NCBI RefSeq assembly: GCF_900156155.1
Contig: NZ_FTMD01000007.1
Span: 1-64,000 of the forward strand
DNA length: 64,000 bases
Source of the DNA: Aromatoleum tolulyticum
GTDB lineage: Bacteria; Pseudomonadota; Gammaproteobacteria; Burkholderiales; Rhodocyclaceae
Reading direction: 5' to 3'
The translations under genes were made by a program, and so were the position numbers. Position 1 is the stretch's first letter. Each line of letters opens with the position of its first letter. Positions 19,201 to 26,781 of the stretch are shown here, one piece after another. Below the pieces are notes generated by a model. That model did no database searches and had not been told where the DNA came from. It worked only from the letters and a program-made list of their open reading frames with translations.

Positions 19201-19360
19201 CCAGCTCTTCGTGCGGGAAGCGCGCGGGCAGGCGTACCGGGCCTTGGGGCCGGTGACGCTGGAACGCTGGGAGGGAGATCGGCCGCTGTCGATCACGTGG
19301 CGGCTGGAGCGGGCGTTGCCGGTGGCGTTGTTCAGGCGCTACAGCGTCTTGCGGGCGTGA
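16217..19360 (+). CDS. SF2 helicase with N-terminal phospholipase-D-like domain and C-terminal DUF3427
   Basis: The 1047-residue protein has an N-terminal helical region of about 110 residues. A PLD-like nuclease domain follows with HAKAWLFHR and AFVGSANLS (residues ~215-245). The SF2 helicase core has VAATGTGKT near 350, VIDECHHL near 441 and LGLTATPERADGR; helicase C has FQQQLGRGLR near 655. A C-terminal DUF3427-like domain (about 880-1045) includes AYEIREILTAVGW and YHDYAISPEFFHWQSQN. The combination of nuclease and translocase resembles restriction-type proteins; a defence or DNA-repair role is plausible but unproven. A gene relic and another giant helicase lie downstream. Confidence 0.9.
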   Translation: MTSLPDGLYDLLLDARLRELALQLRDAGQAEVEPLTGAARRRRLAEVLARLLPELLDEAADAEDDAAREQLELALINGLLTQLRQGDAATAQWTAPVLALRAIHRGQPRPTQPPTGLLAPWLFTAGRADPSLFAELRAELGSADRVDIVVSFITWSGLRKLLDMLESVTAIGANGQPRTLLRVITTTYTGATEARAVETLAALPGVELRVSLDGRRSRLHAKAWLFHRATGFGTAFVGSANLSAAALLGGVEWTVKFTQAGQTDLFAAAEAHFETLWNDPEFQRFDPHNDQHRLELRRALQQARGTSLEPIATPTWFDLQPKSYQQAMLDRLGAERRHGRTRNLVVAATGTGKTVVAAFDYKRLCEQQGGKPRLLFVAHRIELLRQAIETYRQVLRAPAFGELLADGSQPDSSEHLFATIMSVAARDLLAIHGADYWNTVVIDECHHLPASQFDAFATAIRPRFLLGLTATPERADGRSVLQYFDARPDGSPAVELRLWDALDQQLLAPFEYYASTDSTDLSGIRWNQPGELAQLANVISGNDARARLVIHAIEQYVADHGAMRAIAFCVDIAHANFMAERFTKAGLPALAITSATPRDVRERAPQELAAGSLKVLCTVDLYNEGVDIPEANTLLLLRPTQSPVVFQQQLGRGLRLADGKDSCLVLDFVGRLQNDFRFDLLYRAITGLNRQQLIEAVEQGFTTLPPGCHIQFDRVARERVLSGLRQISNQNWRRLTAELRYYATTRRGAPLTLADFVRDQCLDLEDLYDGKPGWTALCRAAGLENAAPAPDETYLGKHLGALLHVDDPEHLQILRRVAEDPAALLAQCAQLTPTVQRRIQMLAYQVFSDRNALMDVPAFLARMAANPAMCRELAQLAACLDERADLDPQPLPGAPADWPLSLHAAYEIREILTAVGWLTPERRAPFQAGVLALPEHQTELLFVTLDKRDGFNERIAYHDYAISPEFFHWQSQNSAGPDTPAGRRYCESPGNGWQFQLFVREARGQAYRALGPVTLERWEGDRPLSITWRLERALPVALFRRYSVLRA

Positions 19361-19500
19361 ATCCGAAGCCGGCCGCTGTTTCTGCCTCATGCCGGACCGC
19401 TTTAGATGGACGCCGCACTTTTACGGTTTGAAATATATTTATCGTCTTTTATCCATCCGTTGATAATTTATCTACGAGCGGATAATCGACGATAAAGGTC
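19361..19500. other. AT-rich spacer between helicase gene and ATPase relic
   Basis: This 140-base stretch turns abruptly AT-rich from about 19410, with TTTGAAATATATTTATCG-like composition. No gene is visible. It may be an insertion or deletion junction next to the truncated ATPase. Confidence 0.4.
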
Positions 19501-19725
19501 GTGATCTCCTTCTCCCGAGCCGAGCTAGCCAGTGAACTGGTCACCGCCCTGCAGGGCAAGGCCCACGTCAGCGATGCGCACAACGCTCTGTACCTCGCCG
19601 CACCGCTCCGCACCGGCAAGACAAGCTTGCTGCGCAACGATCTGAGTCCCGCCCCGAGAGCGGCCGGCGTGGCAGTCGGTTACGTCGACTTCGAGCCGAT
19701 GCCGCCGGCGCCCCCTGCGTCCTGA
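19501..19725 (+). pseudogene. Truncated N-terminus of an AAA/P-loop ATPase
   Basis: The 74-residue frame opens with GTG at 19501. It reads as the first part of a larger ATPase: MISFSRAELASELVTALQG, a P-loop-like LAAPLRTGKTSLLRNDL, then AAGVAVGYVDFEP. In intact relatives the strand ending in YVDLW continues for several hundred residues; here the frame stops soon after. The Walker A glycine is replaced by alanine (AAPLRTGKT). No continuation was found in the other frames downstream, so this is a relic rather than a simple frameshift. Confidence 0.6.
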
Positions 19726-19940
19726 TTCCAAATTAATATTGCGCCAGATCAATTTACGTTTTGTAACACATTGCTATCGTCCGCGAACCTGGCAACGGAG
19801 CCGCGCGACCGGACGCTCTTGTGGCCGCCTCGTGCGACGCATTCGTCCCCTTGCCCGGAACCCCATATCCGGCTGACATCGCGAGCGAAGCGTGCTCAAG
19901 TAAATCGGCTGGTCGAAGCTGTCATCCAAGGGAGTAAAAA
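19726..19940. other. Spacer upstream of a lipoprotein gene
   Basis: No gene is visible. The AT-rich run around 19730-19775 (AATTAATATTGCGCC, then TTTACGTTTTGTAAC) could hold the promoter of the downstream lipoprotein. I could not identify definite -35/-10 boxes. Confidence 0.35.
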
Positions 19941-20492
19941 ATGAACAAATTCGTTACCTTGTCCGTCCTTGCCGGGCTCACGCTGCTCGCGTCGGGATGC
20001 TCAACGGTGAGTTCGGTTGCGCAGTACAAGGCGTCCACGCGAAATGTCATCACGATCAAAGATCAGCTCGGTAACTCAGACAAGAAGGTGAAGCTGGCCG
20101 ACTTTACGTCTGCCGACGGTATCGATGGATCATGGTGCCGCGCAGTCGGTCCAGTGTCGATCGGCTCAGGCAGGACGCTGGCTCAGTTCGTGGGTGATGC
20201 GCTGCAGGAAGAACTCTTCATGGCGGGCATCTACTCGTCGGGAGCGCCCGTGGCACTTTCGGGGCATCTGGATGAGGCGAAATTCAGTTCCATCACTCCC
20301 GCAGCTTGGGAAATCACGCTCACATTGACATCAAGCAATGGATATTCCTACCAAACGAAATCGCACTATTCCTTCAGCACCAGCTTCGACGCCATTTCGG
20401 CGTGCAAGAACGTCACCGACGCATTCCCCGCGGCAGTTCAGGAAACGCTGAAACAGGTCGTATCCGACCCGCGCTTCAAGAACATGCTGTAA
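19941..20492 (+). CDS. Lipoprotein of unknown function
   Basis: The 183-residue protein has a lipoprotein signal peptide (MNKFVTLSVLAGLTLLASGC, lipobox LASGC at Cys20). The mature part contains LAQFVGDALQEELFMAGIYS and VALSGHLDEAKFSS. That pattern resembles lipoproteins with a YajG/LptE-like beta-rich fold, and I do not recognise a named family. GGGAG lies six bases before the ATG. It converges on the exonuclease-RecQ-UvrD gene, with 49 bases between stops. Confidence 0.85.
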   Translation: MNKFVTLSVLAGLTLLASGCSTVSSVAQYKASTRNVITIKDQLGNSDKKVKLADFTSADGIDGSWCRAVGPVSIGSGRTLAQFVGDALQEELFMAGIYSSGAPVALSGHLDEAKFSSITPAAWEITLTLTSSNGYSYQTKSHYSFSTSFDAISACKNVTDAFPAAVQETLKQVVSDPRFKNML

Positions 20493-20503
20493 ACAGTCGA
20501 GAA

Positions 20504-20531
20504 CAGGGGCAGCTCTGCCCGCTCGCCCCTG
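20504..20531. terminator. Possible hairpin between convergent genes
   Basis: CAGGGG at 20504-20509 pairs with CCCCTG at 20526-20531, and an inner GGGCAG/CTGCCC pairing is an alternative. It lies between two convergent stops (20492 and 20542). There is no T run, so it is weak evidence for a terminator. Confidence 0.35.
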
Positions 20532-20541
20532 GCCCTCTTAG

Positions 20542-23500
20542 TTACGCGAGTTTGACCGGCATGTATTCGATCTCCGGCAGCGCCAGCTCCCACGATCGAC
20601 ACTTCAACCCCTGCTCGTCCTCCCGTGCATGACGCACGAGCATCGCCGCGACCCGTACCGCAACGACCTCGCCCTCCGGCGGCTGGAACTTCGACGACAT
20701 CCGGCCAACCACCACCCCGGAGGCATCCGTGATCTCCCACCCCGCACCGCCATTGCTCCGCGGCCGCAACACCAGCGGACTACCCACGTCGAGCGCCGCC
20801 AGCGCACAGTGAATCGGCGCCGAGGGCACGAACCGCCCCGGCCACGACAGCACGACCTTCTCCGGATCGGCGCACCAGATCCGATGCGCAACGCCCGGCT
20901 CCGGCGGCAAGGCCTCCGGCCGCGAACGCAACACCAATTCCTCCAGATCACGCACGAATGGGTGCGACCCACCCACCGCCTCACACAGCGTCAGCGACTT
21001 CCGCGCTCGCGTCATCGCGACGTAGAACAGCCGCCGCTCGTCGTCGCTGCGCCCCTGCCAGCCGCCGCCGTCGAGGATCAGCACGTGGTCGAATTCGAGC
21101 CCCTTGGCGCGGTGGGCGGTCATCAGGACCAGGGGGGCGTTGGGGCGGGCGTCGGCGGTCGGTTTGCCGACGGCACCGAAGTCGTATAGCGATTCGATGA
21201 GGTCATCGACGACGAGCTCGCGGCCGGGGGCGGCGGATTCGGCATCGACGATGAATTGAGCGAGCGCGGCGCGGTAAGGGTGTTCGATGAGGCCGTCGGG
21301 CGGGGTGTGGAAGCGGCGACGGAACCAGCGTGACAGGACGCCGGCGCGGACCAGCACGCGGCGGCGCCGGGCGTTGCTGCGTGGGCCGCGCAGCAAGGTG
21401 ATGAGGGCGTTGCCTTCGCGCGTCTGATGCAGGCTGATTTGGCCCACGTCGCGTTGCATACGCACCGGGATGCCACGCAGGCGGCACAGCGCGGCCATTG
21501 GTTCGAGGTCTTCCCAGCGGCGGGCGATAACGGCAAAGCGTCCCCATTGGCCTGGCGCGCCTTCTGCACCATGCGTCAGCAGCTCGTGGAGGCGCTGCAG
21601 TTCGTCGAGCGCGACCTGGACTTCCTGATGCGGGTTGCGCGGCACTTCGAGGAAATGCACACGGCCTTCGGTGAGCGGGTCGAGCGCCGCGTGCTCGCCG
21701 CCGTCGGGCCGGTCGCGGCGGGCGTGGTTCACGCGGATCGCCTGTCCCGCCTTCATGCGCTCGCGGGCGCGTTCGATGACGCGGTTGGCGCAGTGGATGA
21801 TGTGCTTCGTCGAGCGGTAGTTCTCGATCAACGCATAGCGGCGCGCGGCGTAGTCGGTTTCGAACTGGCGGATGTAGCGCACGCTCGCGCCGTCGAAGGC
21901 GTAGATGTTCTGGTCGTCGTCGCCGACCACCATCAGCGAGACGCGGTCTTCCTCGGTTTGCAGCGTACGGCCGGCAACTGCGCTGATCAGTTCGTAGTGG
22001 TCGCCGTTGATATCCTGGTATTCATCGACGAGCAGGAAGCGCAGGCCGGAGAGCAGGCGGTCGCGCAGGATGGAGGGGCCCACCCCGTCGCTTGCGCTAG
22101 TGTCCTGCTCGGCGGCGCGCAGGCGGCTGGTGGCCTGGCGGATGACGTCGCCGAAGTCGACCGCCTCGCCGCGTTCGATGGCGACGGCGTAGCTGGTGCC
22201 GGTGAGGCGCATCGCCAACCCGTGCAGCGTCTGCACCGCGACGCCGGCCGCGTCCGCGCCGACCAGCGCCCACAGGCGGCGGCGGATCTCGTTGGCGGCG
22301 GAGCGGTTGTAGGCGAGGACCATGATCGCTTCGGGCAGCACCATGCATTCGCGCAGCAGCCACGCGACGCGATGCACGATGACCTTGGTCTTGCCCGCGC
22401 CGGGGCCGGCGAGCACGAGGTGGTTGCCTTCGAGGGGGGCGGCGACGATAGCCTGCTGTTCCGGGTTGGCGAGATCGGTGAGGATGCGGCGGTGCGCGGC
22501 CTCGGTGGTCGCCATTTCGAGCACGTCCTTGCGCCCGGCGAAGTAGCGGCGCACGAACTCGGCGCGGTCGAGGCTGAAGTAATCGACGATGAAGGCCATC
22601 GCCGCCTGGATCTTGCGCACCGCGAGCTTGGCGTACTCGGCCATCACGTGCACCTGGACGATCTTGTCCTTGTAGTGCAGCGCGAGCTCGGCGTAGTCGG
22701 ACTTCTTGAACTGGCGGCGGCGCGCCTCGGCGTTGAGCTCGATGCTCATCGCCGAACGGAACACCGCCTTGCCGCGCGCCAGATGCAGTACCTCGTTGGC
22801 GTCGAGGTAGAGCAGCGCCGCGGAGAGGGCGACGTCCCACTTGTCGATGTCGAGGTCGGCAAGCGTGGTGTCGGCCTGCAGCGCGGCTTCGAGTTCGCCC
22901 TGCTTGCAGGTGACGAGCAGCGTGTTGCCCTGCCGACGGCGCTGGAACTCCTGCACCAGCGCGCGGGCAAGGCGCATGCGGCGTTCGCGGATGGTCTCGA
23001 TGTCCTGCCAGTTGCGCAGCAGCTTCAGGTAGCGGCTGTCCGCGGTCTGCGGGCGCAGCGCGAAGAAGCCGCGATTCGTCGCGCCCGTGCCGAAGGGCTC
23101 GGCGAAGGATTTCAGGAGCCGCGTGAGCTTGTCCGGGTCGAAGTCGACCTCCGCGTCGCGCCGCAGCGTGTCGCACAGGCGGCGCATGTTGAGGGTCTGC
23201 CAGCCTTCCTGGTCGGCATCGGGGGCTTCCTCGCGCAGGTTCTTCAGCAGCGCGTCCTCGATGCGCGCGAGCTCTTCCAGGCGTTGCGCGGTGTCGGGCT
23301 CGCGGTAGAAGGTGACGCCGATCTCGGTGTCGTTCGACAGCAGCTTCCAGCGGTCGAGCTCGCGCAGCATATGCTGCAGCGTGCGCGAATCCTTGCCGGT
23401 GGCGAGCATCAGCTCGTCGGTCGACAGGCCCTCGTCGTCCTCGGCCTGGATCAGGATGGAGAGGATGCGCACGTAGGGCTCGATGTCGGCATCCGCGCCG

Positions 23501-25713
23501 AGCTTCTTCTGCAGGATCGCGCGCGCCTCTTCCTCGGTCGCGACCAGCAGGCTGCCGGGGAAGACGCGCGTGTGGTTCTCATGACGTTCGAGCAGACGCG
23601 CTTCCTCGAGCCAGGCGACGGCGATGCGCACCTTGGTGTCGGCGTCGCTCGCATCCGGGTCGATGCGGTGCGCGTCGGGGATTTCGAGTAGGATTTCGCC
23701 GCTGGTGACGACGACCTGGCCCTCGCTGCGGTCCTTGCGCTCGATCGCGCGCAGCGCCTTGAGGATGGCGCCGATGTCGTGCTGCGTGAGGCGGGAGTTC
23801 TTCAGCAGGCGGAACTGGACGTCGAGATCGGCGTCGTCGTAGAGCAGGATGCAGCGCGCCGGCGCCTGGTCGCGCCCGGCGCGGCCGGCCTCCTGAAGAT
23901 AGTTCTCCAGCGAACCGGGCGTATCGAGGTGGATCACGAGGCGCACGTCGGGCTTGTCGACGCCCATGCCGAAGGCGTTGGTCGCAGCGATAACGCGCAG
24001 CGTGCCGGCGAGGAAGGCTTCCTGCACTGCGCGCTTGTTCGCGGGGAGCATGCCGCCGTGGAAATAGCCGCAATCGAGGCCGGCATTCTTCAGGAATTCC
24101 GCGACCTCCTCGACCGTCTTCTGCCGCGCGCAGAACACGATCGCGCCGCCTTCCTCGCGCAGGGCGTCCTGCAGCAGGTGCAAGGTCTCGGCGTACTTCG
24201 CCTGCGCCGGCACCGTCCTGACCTCGTAGCTGAGATTCTCGCGGCTCACTCCGCCTTCGAGCCGTTCGAGCACGACGCCGAGGCGCTTCTCGAAGTGCGC
24301 GCAGATGTCGTCGACGACGTCCGGCTTGGCGGTCGCGGTGAAACCGAACACCGGCGAGGGCTTGTCCTTCTGGCGCGCCTTGATGAAGCGCGACACGTAG
24401 AGATAGTCCGGCCGGAAGTCGTGCCCCCACTTCGACAGGCAGTGCGCCTCGTCGAACACCCAGGCGCCGATCTCGCGGTGCATCAGCGCATTGGCGAAGG
24501 CGGTGCTGCGGAACTGCTCGGGCGCGACGAAGATCAGCCCGAGGTCGCCCAGGCGCAGCTTGTCGAGCATCACGCGCCGCTCCATCGGGTTGAGCAGGCT
24601 GTTGAGGTAGCCCGCGCAGGTGATGCCGCGCGCCTCCAGGTTATCGACCTGGTCCTTCATCAGCGACTGCAGCGGCGAGATCACCACCGTCAGGCTGCCG
24701 TTGCGGTAGTAGCGCGCCAGCGCGGGAAGCTGGAAGCACAGCGACTTGCCGCCGCCGGTCGGCAGGATCGCGAGCGTCGGGCGGCCCGCGAAACCGTTCT
24801 CGACGATGGCCTGCTGCAGCGAGCGGCCGTCCGCGGTGGTCGGCGTGCTGCGGAAGCGCGTGATGCCGGGGAAGTAACGCGGCAGCAGGGTGTCGAGGTC
24901 GTGCTGGTTGCGGCACCACGCGCAGGCTCGGTCCGGGCAGGGCACGTCGCGCAAGGCCGCAATCACCTCGCGCGTCTTGGGGAAGCTCAGGCTGACCCAC
25001 GGCGGCAACACCGAATTGCCGCCCGCGACGCGCAGCCACGCCAGCGCATACGCCAACGGTTTGTGCCACGCGGGATCGGGCAGGCAGTGATCGAGCACCC
25101 AGCGCTGCCCGGTGATGCAGCCTTTGCTGGCAGTCGCGCGCTGCCACGCGGCAGCGGCCTCCGCGAGCGAGGGTTTCAGGGATCGGCGTAAAGTGGCGAA
25201 GAAGTTCGCGACGCCCTTGCCGTTCTCCGGTGCGAGCAGGTAATGCAGGCACAGCGCCTCGTCGGGATGCTCGGCGACGCGCAACTGCAAGGCTTCGCTC
25301 TGATCGACGAACAGCTCGTAGGCGAGCTCCGCATCGCGCACCGGATCGTTGCGCGTCGTCGTGCACAGCTTGTAGTCCTTCACCAGCCGGTGATACGGGT
25401 TCTGGGGGAAGGCGACGGGCGAGAGTTCGAGCGTGTCGATCAGCGGCAGGTGGTGCAGCGCGAGCTCGGGATGCAGCGCCGCCAGCGCCGGCTGATCGAA
25501 GGCGACGACGTTGTGGCCGAGGACGAAGGCGGCCCCTTCAGTCAACGCATTCAGCCGCGGCACCAGATCCGGCGCCTTGCCCGCGAGCCTCAGCCGCGCA
25601 TCGAGATCGGGGCGAAAAACGCCAAGCTCGCGCAGGACCAAGCGGTCCTGGCGGGCGGTTTCAATGTCGAGGCACAGGCACCGCGCACGGGGCGCAGCGG
25701 GCGGAACGGCCAT
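20542..25713 (-). CDS. Giant fusion: DEDD exonuclease - RecQ helicase - UvrD helicase
   Basis: A single frame of about 1723 residues. The N-terminus (~10-150) is a DnaQ-like exonuclease: LCLDIETARQD, LGHNVVAFDQPAL, then NDPVRDAELAYELF, where asparagine stands at the usual catalytic histidine. Then comes a complete RecQ core: GGGKSLCFQLPAL near 318, VFDEAHCLSKWGHDFRPDY near 421, and EAGRAGRDQAPARCILLYDD near 610. RecQ C-terminal and other middle domains extend to ~1080. Finally there is an SF1 UvrD helicase: LVLAGPGAGKTKVIVHR near 1104, LLVDEYQDINGDHYELI near 1229, TAHRAKGLEFDHVLILDGG near 1534, and YVAMTRARKSL. ATG 25713 is chosen; a TTG two codons earlier is also possible, and neither has a good shine-dalgarno. 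The protein could unwind and process DNA ends in repair or defence. Confidence 0.9.
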   Translation of the reverse strand: MAVPPAAPRARCLCLDIETARQDRLVLRELGVFRPDLDARLRLAGKAPDLVPRLNALTEGAAFVLGHNVVAFDQPALAALHPELALHHLPLIDTLELSPVAFPQNPYHRLVKDYKLCTTTRNDPVRDAELAYELFVDQSEALQLRVAEHPDEALCLHYLLAPENGKGVANFFATLRRSLKPSLAEAAAAWQRATASKGCITGQRWVLDHCLPDPAWHKPLAYALAWLRVAGGNSVLPPWVSLSFPKTREVIAALRDVPCPDRACAWCRNQHDLDTLLPRYFPGITRFRSTPTTADGRSLQQAIVENGFAGRPTLAILPTGGGKSLCFQLPALARYYRNGSLTVVISPLQSLMKDQVDNLEARGITCAGYLNSLLNPMERRVMLDKLRLGDLGLIFVAPEQFRSTAFANALMHREIGAWVFDEAHCLSKWGHDFRPDYLYVSRFIKARQKDKPSPVFGFTATAKPDVVDDICAHFEKRLGVVLERLEGGVSRENLSYEVRTVPAQAKYAETLHLLQDALREEGGAIVFCARQKTVEEVAEFLKNAGLDCGYFHGGMLPANKRAVQEAFLAGTLRVIAATNAFGMGVDKPDVRLVIHLDTPGSLENYLQEAGRAGRDQAPARCILLYDDADLDVQFRLLKNSRLTQHDIGAILKALRAIERKDRSEGQVVVTSGEILLEIPDAHRIDPDASDADTKVRIAVAWLEEARLLERHENHTRVFPGSLLVATEEEARAILQKKLGADADIEPYVRILSILIQAEDDEGLSTDELMLATGKDSRTLQHMLRELDRWKLLSNDTEIGVTFYREPDTAQRLEELARIEDALLKNLREEAPDADQEGWQTLNMRRLCDTLRRDAEVDFDPDKLTRLLKSFAEPFGTGATNRGFFALRPQTADSRYLKLLRNWQDIETIRERRMRLARALVQEFQRRRQGNTLLVTCKQGELEAALQADTTLADLDIDKWDVALSAALLYLDANEVLHLARGKAVFRSAMSIELNAEARRRQFKKSDYAELALHYKDKIVQVHVMAEYAKLAVRKIQAAMAFIVDYFSLDRAEFVRRYFAGRKDVLEMATTEAAHRRILTDLANPEQQAIVAAPLEGNHLVLAGPGAGKTKVIVHRVAWLLRECMVLPEAIMVLAYNRSAANEIRRRLWALVGADAAGVAVQTLHGLAMRLTGTSYAVAIERGEAVDFGDVIRQATSRLRAAEQDTSASDGVGPSILRDRLLSGLRFLLVDEYQDINGDHYELISAVAGRTLQTEEDRVSLMVVGDDDQNIYAFDGASVRYIRQFETDYAARRYALIENYRSTKHIIHCANRVIERARERMKAGQAIRVNHARRDRPDGGEHAALDPLTEGRVHFLEVPRNPHQEVQVALDELQRLHELLTHGAEGAPGQWGRFAVIARRWEDLEPMAALCRLRGIPVRMQRDVGQISLHQTREGNALITLLRGPRSNARRRRVLVRAGVLSRWFRRRFHTPPDGLIEHPYRAALAQFIVDAESAAPGRELVVDDLIESLYDFGAVGKPTADARPNAPLVLMTAHRAKGLEFDHVLILDGGGWQGRSDDERRLFYVAMTRARKSLTLCEAVGGSHPFVRDLEELVLRSRPEALPPEPGVAHRIWCADPEKVVLSWPGRFVPSAPIHCALAALDVGSPLVLRPRSNGGAGWEITDASGVVVGRMSSKFQPPEGEVVAVRVAAMLVRHAREDEQGLKCRSWELALPEIEYMPVKLA

Positions 25714-25857
25714 GAGCAAATGATTTGGCAGGAATCGATCCCATCGATTCTATCCGGATGTAACGAGATCGACGGCATATGCCGACAAAGTCGGCGGAGC
25801 ACGGCAGCGCGGTAAGGCGGGTTGATGAGGAGGATGCGCATGTCGAGTCCCTCCGGC

Positions 25858-26286
25858 CTAGCGGCGGTACACGCGGCAGCTGCCGTCCGCGTCGCAGCTC
25901 GGCGTCATCCGCGCGAACACGTTGCCGTAGCGTTGCGACAGTTCGACCCGATGGCGTGCGAACCACCGGTAGGCACGCTCGGTAATCCAGGCCGCCACCG
26001 GCCAGCGCGTCGGCGCCACGGCCCAGCCCCAGCCATTCGCGGTCAAGGCGAGGCGAAACGCCTCCGGCCCCTCGACCACGGTGCCGTCGGCGCGGCGCGC
26101 ATGGATGCGCTCCAGCAACGCATCGACAGTGCGGCCATAGGACGCCGGGTCGAAGGTCGGCGCGGTGATGTCGATGAAAACGAGACGCCCGCGGGTATCG
26201 CCCTTGCGCAGCCAGGCGACATCGAACAGGCAGATCCGGCAGTGACCGTCGTACAGGAACTCGAGCGGATAGCATGCGTCATCCAT
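25858..26286 (-). CDS. DCC-family (DUF393) thiol-disulfide oxidoreductase-like protein
   Basis: The 142-residue protein has the DCC signature near its start (FLYDGHCRICLFDVAWL), including the CxxC pair. GRLVFIDITAP and a helical end with ERAYRWFARHRVELSQRY follow. Family members are thioredoxin-like with unknown substrates. The start is decided by the ribosome-binding site: AAAGGAG directly abuts the first ATG (26292) but is six bases from the second (26286, MDDACY). A dyad at 26310-26329 sits just upstream, where a repressor would block transcription. Confidence 0.85.
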   Translation of the reverse strand: MDDACYPLEFLYDGHCRICLFDVAWLRKGDTRGRLVFIDITAPTFDPASYGRTVDALLERIHARRADGTVVEGPEAFRLALTANGWGWAVAPTRWPVAAWITERAYRWFARHRVELSQRYGNVFARMTPSCDADGSCRVYRR

Positions 26287-26309
26287 TTTCATCTCCTTTA
26301 TTGACTGTT

Positions 26310-26329
26310 ATTTCCGTAAATACAGAAAT
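26310..26329. promoter_or_regulatory. Operator-like 20-bp dyad, copy 1
   Basis: ATTTCCGT-AAAT-ACAGAAAT: 8-base half-sites separated by four bases, with one mismatch in the dyad. It is 23 bases upstream of the DCC gene start (26286), overlapping the likely promoter. A second site with the same layout lies at 26469-26488. The binding protein is unknown. Confidence 0.6.
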
Positions 26330-26468
26330 TATCGCGTAAAAAAACTGCCGACCGCAGGGCTTCACCTCACACCCCTCGCACCGTCTCTGCTGCCCCTTTT
26401 GCGGTGCAATGCAGGACGAGCTCGCGGCGGGCCAAGCCCGCCTATGCACCAAGTATATTATTACATTT
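26330..26468. other. Spacer between two matching dyads
   Basis: No convincing gene is seen on either strand. The stretch is mixed in composition, ending with an AT-rich run from about 26450 (AAGTATATTATTACATTTA) that could be a promoter. Confidence 0.4.
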
Positions 26469-26488
26469 ATTTCTGTCAAGACAGAAAT
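26469..26488. promoter_or_regulatory. Operator-like 20-bp dyad, copy 2 (within a perfect 13-bp inverted repeat)
   Basis: ATTTCTGT-CAAG-ACAGAAAT is a perfect dyad of the same 8-4-8 layout as the site at 26310-26329. The symmetry extends to 13-bp arms at 26465-26477 and 26480-26492. Centre-to-centre distance of the two sites is 159 bases. It is ~290 bases upstream of the XenA-like gene. Confidence 0.65.
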
Positions 26489-26492
26489 AAAT

Positions 26493-26781
26493 GACTATTC
26501 ACGGCGCCGGTGAAGGGCCGGCGCCAGACGGCACCGCTTGCTGAACTGCCCCAAGAATTTCGTCCTCCGCCGTAATCGTCGTACGATCGACGCAACGGCA
26601 GGACGAATGACGTGCAACGCATCCCGAAGCAGGAGTACGCCGCCGAGCGCACGGAGCGGACGGCAGCGAACCGGGAAGCCGTCACCCTCGTCGGCCAATG
26701 ATTTACGCTTCCATCCAGTTCGATTCCACCGCCGACATGCATTGCCGTGCATGCGGTTCGCCATTTCCGGAGGTCAGCACC
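26493..26781. other. Leader region upstream of the ene-reductase gene
   Basis: No gene is visible. An in-frame extension of the reductase to 26698 exists but does not resemble the family N-terminus. The stretch may be an untranslated leader or hold an unrecognised promoter. Confidence 0.4.

Noticed and set aside
21427-23691. Long plus-strand frame opposite the RecQ-UvrD gene
   Set aside because: The product lacks motifs and has antisense-type composition; the minus-strand helicase motifs are unambiguous.
26279-26479. Short minus-strand frame of 66 codons between the two dyads
   Set aside because: No normal start or ribosome site, and no recognisable protein; it spans both operator-like dyads.
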